The position numbers and the translations under genes were made by a program. This document shows, piece after piece, positions 1 through 7,966 of a stretch of DNA of 64,000 nt; the stretch's first letter is position 1, and each line of letters begins with the position of its first letter. Origin of the DNA: Limimaricola sp. G21655-S1 (GTDB lineage: Bacteria; Pseudomonadota; Alphaproteobacteria; Rhodobacterales; Rhodobacteraceae); assembly GCF_027213785.1 (NCBI RefSeq), contig NZ_JAPWGO010000003.1:1-64000 (forward strand), read 5' to 3'. Under the pieces are notes generated by a model, which worked only from the letters and a program-made list of their open reading frames with translations, did not search any database and was not told the origin of the DNA.

Positions 1-211
1 CGGGTCGCCCAGCTGCTGGTCGACCCGATGCTTCGGCTTCCAGAGACGCGCCTTTCAAGCGGCCTTGCCGCCGACCTACTTGGCAAAGCAGTCCCCGTGG
101 CCGCAACATTATCGCGACATGAACCGCGCCGGACTTCCCGGGGGCTGGTTTGTTTTAACTACGCGGCCATGCTCGATGCCTCGAGAGCAGCGTAGTGTCC
201 GCCTCCGCTGA

Positions 212-445
212 AGAGACAATGCCGACAGGCTCAATCGGGCACCAGTTGTTGCCCATGACACGATTTTCCGGCTTGAGCTCAACCTCCGCGAGGCGCTGAT
301 CCTCGACATCGTTGGTGCAAGCGGGATCGGCTTCCACATCCAAACCTACGTGCGTTCTTTTCAATACGATACGGCGGCCAGTGTGACGCTTGCAGTCATC
401 GCCATCGAGGCCCTCAACATCGCACTGCGCCGTCGCTTTACCTGA
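212..445 (+). pseudogene. C-terminal fragment of a PhnE-like ABC permease
   Basis: An open frame runs from just after an in-frame stop at 209-211 to TGA at 443-445, with no plausible start. It reads DTIFRLELNLREALILDIVG, then ASGIGFHIQTYVRSFQYDTA, and ends in ALRRRFT. The NLRE..(I/V)LG(I/L)VGA.GIG stretch followed by a hydrophobic helix and a basic tail is the cytoplasmic-loop and last-helix signature of phosphonate-type (PhnE) inner-membrane permeases. Only about 78 residues of an expected 260 or so remain, and the DNA upstream gives no continuation. I read it as a decayed remnant. It could instead be the end of a gene disrupted by a rearrangement near position 200. Confidence 0.5.
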
Positions 446-448
446 TCG

Positions 449-961
449 TCAGGCGTAGATATCGATGGGCGTTCCTTTCCGCACCATGGCGTAGATCTCT
501 TCGATCTGACGGTCCGACACCGAGATGCAGCCTGCCGTCCAGTCGAGGACATCCATGGGGTCGACCCCGGGTCTCGGGCCGCCATGGATGAAAATGTCTT
601 TTCCGGGAGGTCGGCCAAGCGCTTCCGCAAATGCGATGTCAGCCTCATTGGGATAGGAAATGCCGATGGAGAGGTGGAAAAGACTTTTCGGATTCCGCCG
701 ATCAATCAGATACGAACCCTCCGGGGTCCGTCCATCCCCCTCGAACTGCTTGTGGCCTTCGGGTGCGAAGCCCAGCCCGATAGGGTAGGTCTTCAAGACA
801 CCATCCGCACCGTCAAGCATCAGCAACCGCTGCGCCTTATAAATTCGCAACCGGGTTACAGCGGGTCCGTTATAAGATCGAAACTTTCGGGCACAGCCAG
901 ACAAAAAGGCGGCCAGCCCGCCCAACAACAAGGCGCGTCGCGGAAATTTGGTAGTTGCCAC
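449..961 (-). CDS. L,D-transpeptidase family lipoprotein (YkuD domain)
   Basis: The 170-residue protein probably acts in the periplasm on peptidoglycan peptides, forming 3-3 cross-links or attaching proteins. The N-terminus (RRALLLGGLAAFLSGCA) is a twin-Arg/lipoprotein type signal with an L-S-G-C lipobox, so the mature form should be lipid-anchored at Cys23. The YkuD catalytic signature is HGGP near residue 125 and DWTAGCISVSD near 140-150, with the nucleophilic Cys inside AGCISVSD. It is short for the family and has no LysM domain. It stands alone, converging on the phnE remnant. A second YkuD enzyme lies at 12335. Confidence 0.88.
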   Translation of the reverse strand: MATTKFPRRALLLGGLAAFLSGCARKFRSYNGPAVTRLRIYKAQRLLMLDGADGVLKTYPIGLGFAPEGHKQFEGDGRTPEGSYLIDRRNPKSLFHLSIGISYPNEADIAFAEALGRPPGKDIFIHGGPRPGVDPMDVLDWTAGCISVSDRQIEEIYAMVRKGTPIDIYA

Positions 962-1358
962 TGCTCGAGGCCTCTCATGCGAGGTCTATTTGGCTTTCGG
1001 CACTACCTTACCAAATGCGCTGGCTCAAGAGCTGCGGGTTGGAGTATCTGGCCTGCACCAATGAAGTGCCCGCCTACTGGGATAGATCTGTCTCGGTTCC
1101 GGGTTGAGCCGCCAAGTCAACCTGCGCGGCGCAGGACATGAAGGGCGGCTTTGGGCCGGTCCCGACAGGCACGCCCGTGCTACAAATGCGAAGCCTTCTA
1201 CGACCCATGCGGTCAGTTTGGCTCGAAGCTTGGGGAGGCATGGGGCCGCTCGTTTTTCAGGCCAAGTGCCGCGACACCCCCAGCGCCATCTGCAACTTCC
1301 GATGCAACGACACTTCATCGCCGCAGATTTTTCGGTTCCGGGCCGAAGACAAGCGTCC
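962..1358. other. 397-bp stretch without a recognisable gene
   Basis: Open frames exist on both strands, but none has a ribosome-binding site, signal peptide or recognisable motif. The string TCGGTTCCGGG occurs twice, near 1094 and 1328, in otherwise different contexts. The neighbouring phnE and IS3 fragments suggest degraded mobile or transferred DNA. Confidence 0.4.
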
Positions 1359-1919
1359 TCACATCATGCCCATGCCCATGCCCATAATTCTGTCTGCCAT
1401 CTGCTTTTGCTCGTCATCCAGCGCCTCGTATAGGGGCACAGCCGCTTCGCGCAGCTTTGTCAGGGTCTCGATGCGTGCCGACATCATCTGCTCGTGGCGT
1501 TCCATGCGCTCGGGGAACGACGTCGGCCAATCGCCCGACATCATCATCTCGTGCATCTCTTGCATGGAGCCGACGGAGTTGCGAACCGCAGCGGCATAGT
1601 CTTGCCAGACATCCATCTGAGCACCAGTGACGCCGAGTTCGGTCTTCAGGAATGCGAGACGGCCCTCGAGATGTATAGCCGGACCGCCGCCCATCATCTG
1701 ACCGCTTACGTCGCCCATCATATGGCCGCCCATGTTGCCCATCATGCGGCCGCCCTTCATCTGGCCCAGCATGCCTTGACCCTGCATCATGCCCGGGATG
1801 CTTTGCATGCCCTGCTGCATCCCGCCCTGCATTTGCTGCTGTGCGGCTGCCGGAGCCGTCAGTAAAGCAGCAGCAGCGGCGGCGGCGGCGGCGAGTAAGA
1901 CTGTTTTATTGTGACGCAT
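1359..1919 (-). CDS. Spy/CpxP-like (LTXXQ) Met-rich periplasmic chaperone
   Basis: This 186-residue exported protein has an Ala-rich signal peptide (cleavage near APAAAQ, residue 26). A Met/Gly/Gln-rich segment (about residues 28-75) holds many MM, GGMM and QGM clusters typical of Cu(I)-binding tails. A helical region follows with ELGVTGAQMDVW (residues 93-104), matching the LTxxQ signature of the Spy/CpxP family. The C-terminus is again Met-rich (MGMGMGMM). Spy-family proteins are ATP-independent periplasmic chaperones induced by envelope stress. The Met content and the copper genes downstream suggest copper buffering as well. AGAGGAG lies just before the ATG. Confidence 0.8.
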   Translation of the reverse strand: MRHNKTVLLAAAAAAAAALLTAPAAAQQQMQGGMQQGMQSIPGMMQGQGMLGQMKGGRMMGNMGGHMMGDVSGQMMGGGPAIHLEGRLAFLKTELGVTGAQMDVWQDYAAAVRNSVGSMQEMHEMMMSGDWPTSFPERMERHEQMMSARIETLTKLREAAVPLYEALDDEQKQMADRIMGMGMGMM

Positions 1920-2120
1920 CTGTATCTCCTCTTTGTTGTAGGGTTGCTTAGATACTTCTGGAGCATTCCTCCCAATGACACATTGAGCGAGATCAAGTGC
2001 TATCCCTGTGGGTGGCGATGATGGAACCTGTTTTCTACCCTGGCCTGCTTCCGGGAAACTGGACCGCCGGATCTGGGAAAAGTCTCATAAACTGCCGGGC
2101 AGGCAACGCGAGGAAGACCA

Positions 2121-2280
2121 ATGCGGACATCTCGATTCAGCGAACAGCAGATCGCCTTCATCCTGAAGCAGGCGGATAACGGGTTCAGCGTCGAGGAGAT
2201 CTACCGCAAAGTTAGGATTAGTCCGGCGACCTATTTCAGGTGGAAGAAAAAGTATGCGGGCCTGCTGCCGGACGAGATGC
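2121..2280 (+). pseudogene. Truncated IS3-family transposase orfA
   Basis: The first 53 residues (MRTSRFSEQQIAFILKQADN, then SVEEIYRK.RISPATYFRWKKKYAGL) match the helix-turn-helix N-terminus of IS3-family (IS2/IS407-like) OrfA proteins. The similarity stops abruptly after GLLPDEM, where the leucine-zipper part of OrfA and the whole of orfB should follow. Unrelated DNA continues from about 2281. The upstream DNA (about 2030-2120) may contain the left end of the element, but no inverted-repeat partner is visible. It is a dead fragment marking a past insertion or deletion at the edge of the copper genes. Confidence 0.75.
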
Positions 2281-2425
2281 TGGTCGGGAGCGCAGTGACT
2301 ATCAGGTCAAGCCTACGGGCGGTTCTTTGCCCGATACCTGCCTCGGGCCAGCCCACACTTTCATATTGGCCTCCCGTCGACTACTGATGTCGGACCAGTG
2401 GTTGCGCGAGAATGCCGGACGCTTG

Positions 2426-2746
2426 ATGAAAACGCGGATGCCCCTTTGTTTCTTGCGGATCATGGTCGCGCTGTCGCTGCTCATCGGCACCATGGCCTTC
2501 GAGGCAAAGCACGCGCATGCAAGCCCTGTCGGGATCGGCACGGAAGAGCAGCATCGCGATTCATCCTCCCACTCGAAGCCCAACTGTCATGCGTCGCTGC
2601 GGTGCAATGCCTTGTCGACGGGGGACAGCCTCGTTCTGCCGGTGCGTGAAGCAAGAGCGCGGCGGATCGGTCCCATCCCGCACTACGATCTCGGATCGGG
2701 CCATATCCTCCGGATCGCGACACCGCCTCCTCGATACTCGGTTTGA
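2426..2746 (+). CDS. Small exported Cys/His protein of the copper island
   Basis: The 106-residue product starts MKTRMPLCFLRIMVALSLLI, an export signal, followed by His/Cys residues: HAHAS, then H at HRDSSSH, C at PNCHASLRC, and a tail rich in Pro and Arg (ATPPPRYSV). The frame could begin at 2387 (MSDQWLREN), but the signal peptide favours 2426. It lies 32 bases before the cytochrome c' gene on the same strand. Its layout resembles the proteins at 5029 and 15599: signal, H/C cluster, about 50 residues, Pro-rich end. The arrangement recalls DUF2946/CopL-like copper-responsive proteins, but I cannot confirm membership. Confidence 0.55.
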   Translation: MKTRMPLCFLRIMVALSLLIGTMAFEAKHAHASPVGIGTEEQHRDSSSHSKPNCHASLRCNALSTGDSLVLPVREARARRIGPIPHYDLGSGHILRIATPPPRYSV

Positions 2747-2778
2747 ACCCACCTTCAAACCGGACAAGCGAGTGAGAG

Positions 2779-3477
2779 ATGACCCCATACAGAACGACGG
2801 CCATCGCCCTGACGGCGATCATGGCCGCGGCCGTGGCGGGCGCGCATAACGGCGCCACCGGCGTGGTGCGCGAGCGGATGGAAGGCATGGTCGCCATGCG
2901 CGACGCGATGCGCGACCTGACCCCGATGATGCGCGGCGAGGCACCGCAGGACGAGGCGGCAGTCGCGGCTGCCGGGCGGACGATCGCGAAACATGCGGGC
3001 GAGGCGATGATCGCGCTGTTTCCAGAGGGCAGCGGCGGCGGTGCGTCCTTTGCTAAGGAGGCGGTCTGGGCCGCGCCGGACGACTTCTCGGCGCTGGCCG
3101 ATGAACTGCGCCGCCATGCCGAGGGGCTGGTGGGCGCGGCATCCAACCCCACCGCGCCCATGACTGATGCTCACGCGGGCATGGATATGGGCGGCCAGAC
3201 CGGCATGGACATGGGAGAGCATGCCGGAATGGACATGAGCGGGGCAACGGAGCCGCCGACCGGACCCGGCGCCTTATATTCAGTAGCCCAACTCATGGGG
3301 TTCGAGCCACGGACAAGCACGACCTCGCCAAGCAAGGCCCAGCCGGTGGCGGGGCTTGATCCGGTCTCCATGAAGAGCAATGCGCCAGACTACGGCTCCA
3401 TGGCGGCGAGCGATGTGTTCCGCATGATCGGCGAGACCTGCTCGGCCTGCCACGGCCGTTTCCGATCGGGGAGCTGA
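2779..3477 (+). CDS. Cytochrome c' family protein with Met/His-rich insert
   Basis: The 232-residue periplasmic protein has a signal peptide (TTAIALTAIMAAAVAGA). A four-helix cytochrome c'/c556-like body starts with VRERMEGMVAMRDAMRDL, and the heme motif CSACHGRFR sits at the C-terminus (about residues 221-229), the usual place in this family. Between the helices an extra segment (about 130-160) carries AGMDMGGQTGMDMGEHAGMD, a Met/Asp/His repeat expected to bind copper. It is about 80 residues longer than ordinary cytochromes c'. It is followed after 2 bases by the diheme cytochrome gene, so the two are probably made together. A paralogous pair lies at 62859-64000. Confidence 0.82.
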   Translation: MTPYRTTAIALTAIMAAAVAGAHNGATGVVRERMEGMVAMRDAMRDLTPMMRGEAPQDEAAVAAAGRTIAKHAGEAMIALFPEGSGGGASFAKEAVWAAPDDFSALADELRRHAEGLVGAASNPTAPMTDAHAGMDMGGQTGMDMGEHAGMDMSGATEPPTGPGALYSVAQLMGFEPRTSTTSPSKAQPVAGLDPVSMKSNAPDYGSMAASDVFRMIGETCSACHGRFRSGS

Positions 3478-3479
3478 GC

Positions 3480-4400
3480 ATGAAGGGACTTCTCAGGGGT
3501 GTCATCCTGCTGGGCCTGCTTGCGGGCGGGACCTATGCCGGGCTGCGCGTCTGGCCCATCGGCGGCGAGGCATCGCGCATCACGCTCGACGGCGACGCGC
3601 GGCGCGGCGCCTATCTGGCGCGGGCCTCGGGCTGCGTCGCGTGCCACACCGACACGGCGGCGGATGGCCCGGCGCTGGCGGGCGGTACGCCGCTCGACAC
3701 GCCCTTCGGCAGCTTTGCACCGCCCAACATCACGCCCGATTTCGTGCATGGCATCGGCGGCTGGAGCAAGGACGATCTGGCGCGCGCGCTGCGCGAGGGG
3801 ATCTCACCCGAGGGCGCACCCTATTACCCCGCCTTTCCCTTCGAGTTCTACGCGGGTTTTTCGGATCAGGACATCGCGGATCTCTGGGCGGCGCTGGCCA
3901 GCGTGCCGCCGGTGGCCGAGACGCGGGCCGAAAGCGATGTCGCTTTTCCTTTCAGCATTCGCTCCGGCCTGAAGGTCTGGCGCGCGACGGCGCTCCGCGA
4001 AGCCGAGACCGCACCGGTGCTGGGCCGATCCGACGACTGGAACAGGGGCCGCGCACTGGTCGAGGGGGCCGCGCATTGCGGGGCCTGCCATACCGGGCGC
4101 GGCCTTCTGGGCGGGTTGGACGGCCGTCCCTTCGGCGGCAATGATGACCTGCCCGGCGGCTCCGTAGCACCTTCAATCCGCGCCGCAGACCTGAAGGAGG
4201 AGGGCTGGACCGCGAGCGCGCTTGCCTATGCGCTCGAGACCGGGATCACACCCTCGGGCGATGTCTTCGGCGGCTCCATGGCCGAGGTGGTGGAGCAGGG
4301 GACCAGCTTCCTCGACGAGGCCGACAGGCGGGCCATCGCGGCCTACCTGCTGGACCCTGAGGTTCCTTCCGAAATCGACGCGCTCGCGCAGGCGCGCTGA
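3480..4400 (+). CDS. Diheme c-type cytochrome
   Basis: The 306-residue protein has an N-terminal membrane anchor or signal (LLRGVILLGLLAGGTYAGL) and two cytochrome c domains. The first heme site is GCVACHTDT (about residue 52), the second HCGACHTGRG (about 200). The FGSFAPPNITPD and TGITPSGDVFGG strings are typical of the cytochrome subunits that pair with periplasmic dehydrogenases, such as alcohol dehydrogenase cytochrome c subunits. No dehydrogenase gene is nearby. The partners here are cytochrome c' and a multicopper oxidase, so it more likely relays electrons in copper-related redox chemistry. It is clearly homologous to the protein at 62859-63749. Confidence 0.85.
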   Translation: MKGLLRGVILLGLLAGGTYAGLRVWPIGGEASRITLDGDARRGAYLARASGCVACHTDTAADGPALAGGTPLDTPFGSFAPPNITPDFVHGIGGWSKDDLARALREGISPEGAPYYPAFPFEFYAGFSDQDIADLWAALASVPPVAETRAESDVAFPFSIRSGLKVWRATALREAETAPVLGRSDDWNRGRALVEGAAHCGACHTGRGLLGGLDGRPFGGNDDLPGGSVAPSIRAADLKEEGWTASALAYALETGITPSGDVFGGSMAEVVEQGTSFLDEADRRAIAAYLLDPEVPSEIDALAQAR

Positions 4401-4468
4401 GCGTCCGGGCCGAAATCATGGGCGTGCCACAGGAGGCGCGCCGTTGAACGCATTCGAAAGACAGACAG

Positions 4469-4927
4469 ATGAACAAGACGATCATTCTCGGCGCTGCGGG
4501 CGTCATTCTCGCAGGCGGCTTGCTGTGGATTGCTGCAACGCCCGACGAGGGCGGCATGGCGGGCCATTCCATGACCCCGCCCGACACCTCCGAGATCCCG
4601 CAGGGCGCGCCCATCGTGCAGGTCGGGCTGCCCGCGGCGCTCGACGAGCAGGCGCAGATGGGCAAGCGGGCCTTCGACGCGGTCTGCGCCGATTGCCACG
4701 GCGCGAACGCGGCAGGCCAGAACGGCGTTGCGCCGCCCTTGGTGCACAAGACCTACGAGCCGAGCCATCATGGCGACTACGCCTTTCTCGCCGCCGTGCG
4801 CAACGGGGTGAGGTCGCATCACTGGAGCTTTGGTGACATGCCCCCGATCGAGGGGCTGACGGATGCCGATGTCGCCAATGTCGTGGCGTATGTGCGCGCG
4901 CTCCAGCGCGAGAACGGCATCGACTGA
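4469..4927 (+). CDS. Monoheme class I cytochrome c
   Basis: The product is 152 residues, with an uncleaved anchor or signal (TIILGAAGVILAGGLLWIAA) and a Met/His-containing linker (GGMAGHSM). A single cytochrome c domain has heme site CADCHGANAAGQNG near residue 74 and a probable axial Met in FGDMPPIEGLTDADV. The C-terminal helix VANVVAYVRALQ is the usual docking helix. It follows the diheme cytochrome by 68 bases and precedes a small Cys/His protein and a multicopper oxidase. A probable role is electron acceptor or donor for the oxidase, but that is inference from context. Confidence 0.83.
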   Translation: MNKTIILGAAGVILAGGLLWIAATPDEGGMAGHSMTPPDTSEIPQGAPIVQVGLPAALDEQAQMGKRAFDAVCADCHGANAAGQNGVAPPLVHKTYEPSHHGDYAFLAAVRNGVRSHHWSFGDMPPIEGLTDADVANVVAYVRALQRENGID

Positions 4928-5028
4928 GGCGGCGTGGCGAAGGGGCGCGCGGCATGGCGCCGATGTGACCTCGCCCCCTCGCGCGGCCTCTTGCGCCGCG
5001 CGCGGGACCTGCCATGTGTGGCCGTGAC

Positions 5029-5358
5029 ATGAGCCACCGCATTCGCCTTCCTGCCGCCTTGCCCGCCCTTCTGGGGGTGGTGCTTTTGCTGCTGGCGGGG
5101 TGGGGCTTCGACAGCGGCGCGGCCGAGGTGCCGGCGGCGTCGATCCATCAGGCCGAACACCACGTCCCGAAGGGGCATCACGACACCGCGCATGACGCCG
5201 CCTGTGCGCTGATGTGTCTCGCGCAGCGTCCCGTCGCTACCAGTCCCGAAGGCTACCGCATCCTCGCGCGCGGGGCGGAAGCGCCTTGGAGCCCGGTGCG
5301 GCTTTCGGCCGAGGGGCGTATACCCGCACCGCCGTGGCATCCGCCCAAGATCGTCTGA
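5029..5358 (+). CDS. Small exported Cys/His protein of the copper island
   Basis: The chosen start gives MSHRIRLPAALPALLGVVLL, a clear signal sequence; ATG 5014 is an alternative five codons upstream. The mature part carries a His cluster (HQAEHHVPKGHHDTAHD) followed by CALMC, a likely soft-metal site, and ends Pro-rich (IPAPPWHPPKIV). It is about 110 residues. It directly precedes the Tat-exported multicopper oxidase (72 bases), the same relation as the protein at 15599 to the oxidase at 14111. Its function is unknown; copper handover to, or maturation of, the oxidase is a reasonable guess. Confidence 0.6.
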   Translation: MSHRIRLPAALPALLGVVLLLLAGWGFDSGAAEVPAASIHQAEHHVPKGHHDTAHDAACALMCLAQRPVATSPEGYRILARGAEAPWSPVRLSAEGRIPAPPWHPPKIV

Positions 5359-5430
5359 CACTTCGTGTTCTCCCCCGGCGCGCCGGGACCCTTCACGCGC
5401 GGCAACCTACGCCGCAAGGATGACAGACAG

Positions 5431-6897
5431 ATGACCCAGATTTCCCGTCGCGGCTTTCTCGCCGCCAGCGCGGCCACGGCCGCGACCCTTTCCATGCCCG
5501 GCTTCGCCCGGGGCCAGACCGCGCCGCTTGCGCTGCGCGCCACCAGCCGCACGCTCGATATCGAAGGACGCGCCGCCACCGTCATGGGTGTGCTCGGCCC
5601 CGATGGCCGCCCCGGCCTGACCCTCGATCCCAGCCAGCGCTTCGCGGTCCGGCTGGAGAACCAGCTCGACGTTGAGACGCTCATTCACTGGCATGGGCAG
5701 ATCCCGCCCCATGCGCAGGACGGCGTGCCGAACCTGCCGATGCCGCCGCTGGCCCCGGGCGAGAGCCGCGACTACGACTTCGCGCCGATGCCGGGCACCC
5801 ACTGGATGCACAGCCATATCCCGACGCAGGAGCTTGGCATGCTCGCCGCGCCGCTGATCGTGCGGCGGAACGAGGATCTCGCTACCGACCGGCAGGAGGT
5901 GGTGATGTTCCTGCATGACTTTTCCTTCAAGGTGCCCGAGGAGGTGATGGAGGAGATCACCTCCGGCATGGCCATGCAGGGCATGGATCACGGCGTCATG
6001 TCGGCGATGGGCGGGAAGCGCATGGAAGGCGCGATGGCCGGGATGGATCATGGGTCCATGAGCCATGCCGAGCCGATGACCGCCGATCTCAACGATTATG
6101 ACTTCGACGCCTATCTCGCCAATGACCGCACGCTGTCGGACCCCGAGGTGGTGAGCGTGGAGCCGGGCGGGCGGGTGCTGCTGCGGGTGATCAATGCCGC
6201 GGCGGCGACGACCTTCTGGATCGACAGCGGCACCGCTCCGGCGCGGCTGGTCGCCGTTGACGGCCATCCGGTGCAGCCGCTTCCGGGCCGCCGCTTCGGG
6301 GCGGCGATGGCGCAGCGGCTCGACATCGAGATCGACCTGCCGGGCGGCGGCGCCTTTCCGATCCTCGCGCTGCGCGAGGGCGCGGTCGAGCGCACCGGGA
6401 TCGTGCTGGCGAGCAAGGGCGCGCAGGTCGAGAAGATCACCGGCACCGCGCAGAAAGCCGCCCCCGCCTTCGACCTCGAGCTCGAACAGGAGGGGCTTTT
6501 GCGCGCCGTGTCGCCGCTGGCCGAGCGTGCGGTGGACCGCAAACAGATGGTCATGCTCGGCGGGCAGATGCAGCCCTATGTCTGGACCATCGACGGCAAG
6601 GTCTGGGAAGAGCGCCAGCCGGTCCCCGCGATCAGCGGCGAGCGGGTGGAGCTGATGTTCCACAACATGTCGTCGATGGGGCACCCGATGCATCTGCACG
6701 GCCATGTGTTCCAGGTCGTCGAGATCAACGGGCTTCGCTTTTCGGGCGCGCTGCGCGACACGGTCTACGTGCCGCCGATGGCGGCCGTCACCGTGGCGCT
6801 CGACGCGGGCGAGGCGGCACGCTGGATGCTGCATTGTCACCAGATGCCGCATCTCGCGAGCGGCATGATGACCGAGTTCGCTGTTCGGGCGGGATAA
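5431..6897 (+). CDS. Tat-exported multicopper oxidase, Met-rich
   Basis: The 488-residue protein starts MTQISRRGFLAASAATAATL, a twin-arginine signal, which fits a cofactor-loaded export substrate. An upstream in-frame start at 5365 was rejected because it would bury the signal. All four copper motifs are visible: HWHG (about residue 87), HSH (about 127), HPMHLHGHVF (about 417) and HCHQMPHLASGM near the end, with axial Met for the T1 copper. A Met/His-rich stretch (about 179-216, AMQGMDHGVMSAMGG and GMDHGSMSH) is typical of copper-resistance oxidases of the CopA/PcoA/CueO group that oxidise Cu(I). It is probably expressed with the cytochromes upstream. Confidence 0.9.
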   Translation: MTQISRRGFLAASAATAATLSMPGFARGQTAPLALRATSRTLDIEGRAATVMGVLGPDGRPGLTLDPSQRFAVRLENQLDVETLIHWHGQIPPHAQDGVPNLPMPPLAPGESRDYDFAPMPGTHWMHSHIPTQELGMLAAPLIVRRNEDLATDRQEVVMFLHDFSFKVPEEVMEEITSGMAMQGMDHGVMSAMGGKRMEGAMAGMDHGSMSHAEPMTADLNDYDFDAYLANDRTLSDPEVVSVEPGGRVLLRVINAAAATTFWIDSGTAPARLVAVDGHPVQPLPGRRFGAAMAQRLDIEIDLPGGGAFPILALREGAVERTGIVLASKGAQVEKITGTAQKAAPAFDLELEQEGLLRAVSPLAERAVDRKQMVMLGGQMQPYVWTIDGKVWEERQPVPAISGERVELMFHNMSSMGHPMHLHGHVFQVVEINGLRFSGALRDTVYVPPMAAVTVALDAGEAARWMLHCHQMPHLASGMMTEFAVRAG

Positions 6898-6905
6898 GCC
6901 GATGG

Positions 6906-6929
6906 CGGCTGCCCGTCACAGGGCAGCCG
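6906..6929 (+). terminator. Hairpin after the multicopper oxidase gene
   Basis: CGGCTGCCC and GGGCAGCCG form a perfect 9-bp stem with a 6-base loop, 8 bases after the stop codon. There is no T-run, so it may act as an mRNA 3' stabiliser or a weak terminator. Confidence 0.5.
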
Positions 6930-7098
6930 TGGCCCGGGGTGCGCTACGGGAAAGCCGACAGCTCCCTGACGCATCACTTCTCGAAATGCTTGTCCACGCC
7001 CGCGCCGCAGCAGCGGCACGGGTGTGAGTGACACCCGGCTTCACCATCGAAGCCGGGGCCGAAATGAAACTCTGAAACTCAGCGAAAGTCTCGACCAG

Positions 7099-7725
7099 AT
7101 GTCGACAAATGCCCGACCCAACGAAGTGACCTTCACCGCGCCGTGGGAGGTCTTCAAACCCTACTTCTCCTATCTCACCATGTTTCTCGGCATGGGCCTG
7201 ATCTCGGGCTCGCTCGTGCACGCGGCCCAGCCGGACATGCGCTCCTATGCCTTGGCTCTCATGGCCGTGGGCGCTGTGCTGTTCGCGTTCGGCTCCTATC
7301 TCAACGAGGTCCTGTTCAAGACGGGCATCCTGGGCGACAGCGTCCTGAAATACGTCTTGGTGTCTCTGCTTCTGGCGATCGGCATCGGCATGGTGTCCGG
7401 GGCCGCGCAGCATTTCTATGACACGCCGGTCTTCGCGAGCTGGAGCGCGCCGATCGGGGTCTTCGTCTCCTCGCTCGCCTTCGCGATCCGTCAGGGCTAC
7501 GTGCTGCATGGCCGGAGCTGGATGCTGATGATCGTCGGGGGATTGGTCTTTGCAGGGGTCTTTCATCTGGCCCTGCGGTCCTACGCGGAGACCTTGCCGA
7601 TGAGCCCCGGCCATCATGGAGCGGCCTCGCCGGCGGGGCATGCAGATGACCATGCCGACGATCACGGCGAGGTCCATGAAGAGCTCTCGGCACCTATGGA
7701 TCAGGGAACGGTTTTCGACCACTGA
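7099..7725 (+). CDS. Polytopic membrane protein with His/Asp-rich tail, unknown function
   Basis: The 208-residue protein has about five hydrophobic segments (for example YFSYLTMFLGMGLISGSLVH, ALALMAVGAVLFAFGSYL, YVLVSLLLAIGIGMVSGAA and WMLMIVGGLVFAGVFHLAL). A cytoplasmic or periplasmic tail holds about ten His/Asp residues (GHHGAASPAGHADDHADDHG). The ATG at 7099 was preferred to 7024 because the extra residues are unlike a membrane protein start. I do not recognise the family. The tail looks like a metal-binding appendix, and the setting suggests a role in copper handling or sensing at the membrane. Confidence 0.6.
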   Translation: MSTNARPNEVTFTAPWEVFKPYFSYLTMFLGMGLISGSLVHAAQPDMRSYALALMAVGAVLFAFGSYLNEVLFKTGILGDSVLKYVLVSLLLAIGIGMVSGAAQHFYDTPVFASWSAPIGVFVSSLAFAIRQGYVLHGRSWMLMIVGGLVFAGVFHLALRSYAETLPMSPGHHGAASPAGHADDHADDHGEVHEELSAPMDQGTVFDH

Positions 7726-7966
7726 ACCCCGTCGGGCTTGTCGGTCCAACCTCCCGAGAGCGTCGGATCGACCGATGTGCAGCAATCGCCAGACCCTGTT
7801 CAACCTGCTGATGGCAGAAACGATACCGGTCGTCCCCATGACAGGATGACCGGCACAGTGGCGCAATCAGACGGATCGCGCTCACCCATGTCGGCATGGT
7901 CGACCGACACCCCGATCGACCGGCTCGCCACCGGCCCGCAAGAGCCGATGGCGGTTGTCGCGCCGA

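Noticed and set aside
962-1599. Plus-strand ORFs of up to 153 codons between the two minus-strand genes
   Set aside because: They overlap the Spy-like gene or lack start signals, export signals and motifs.
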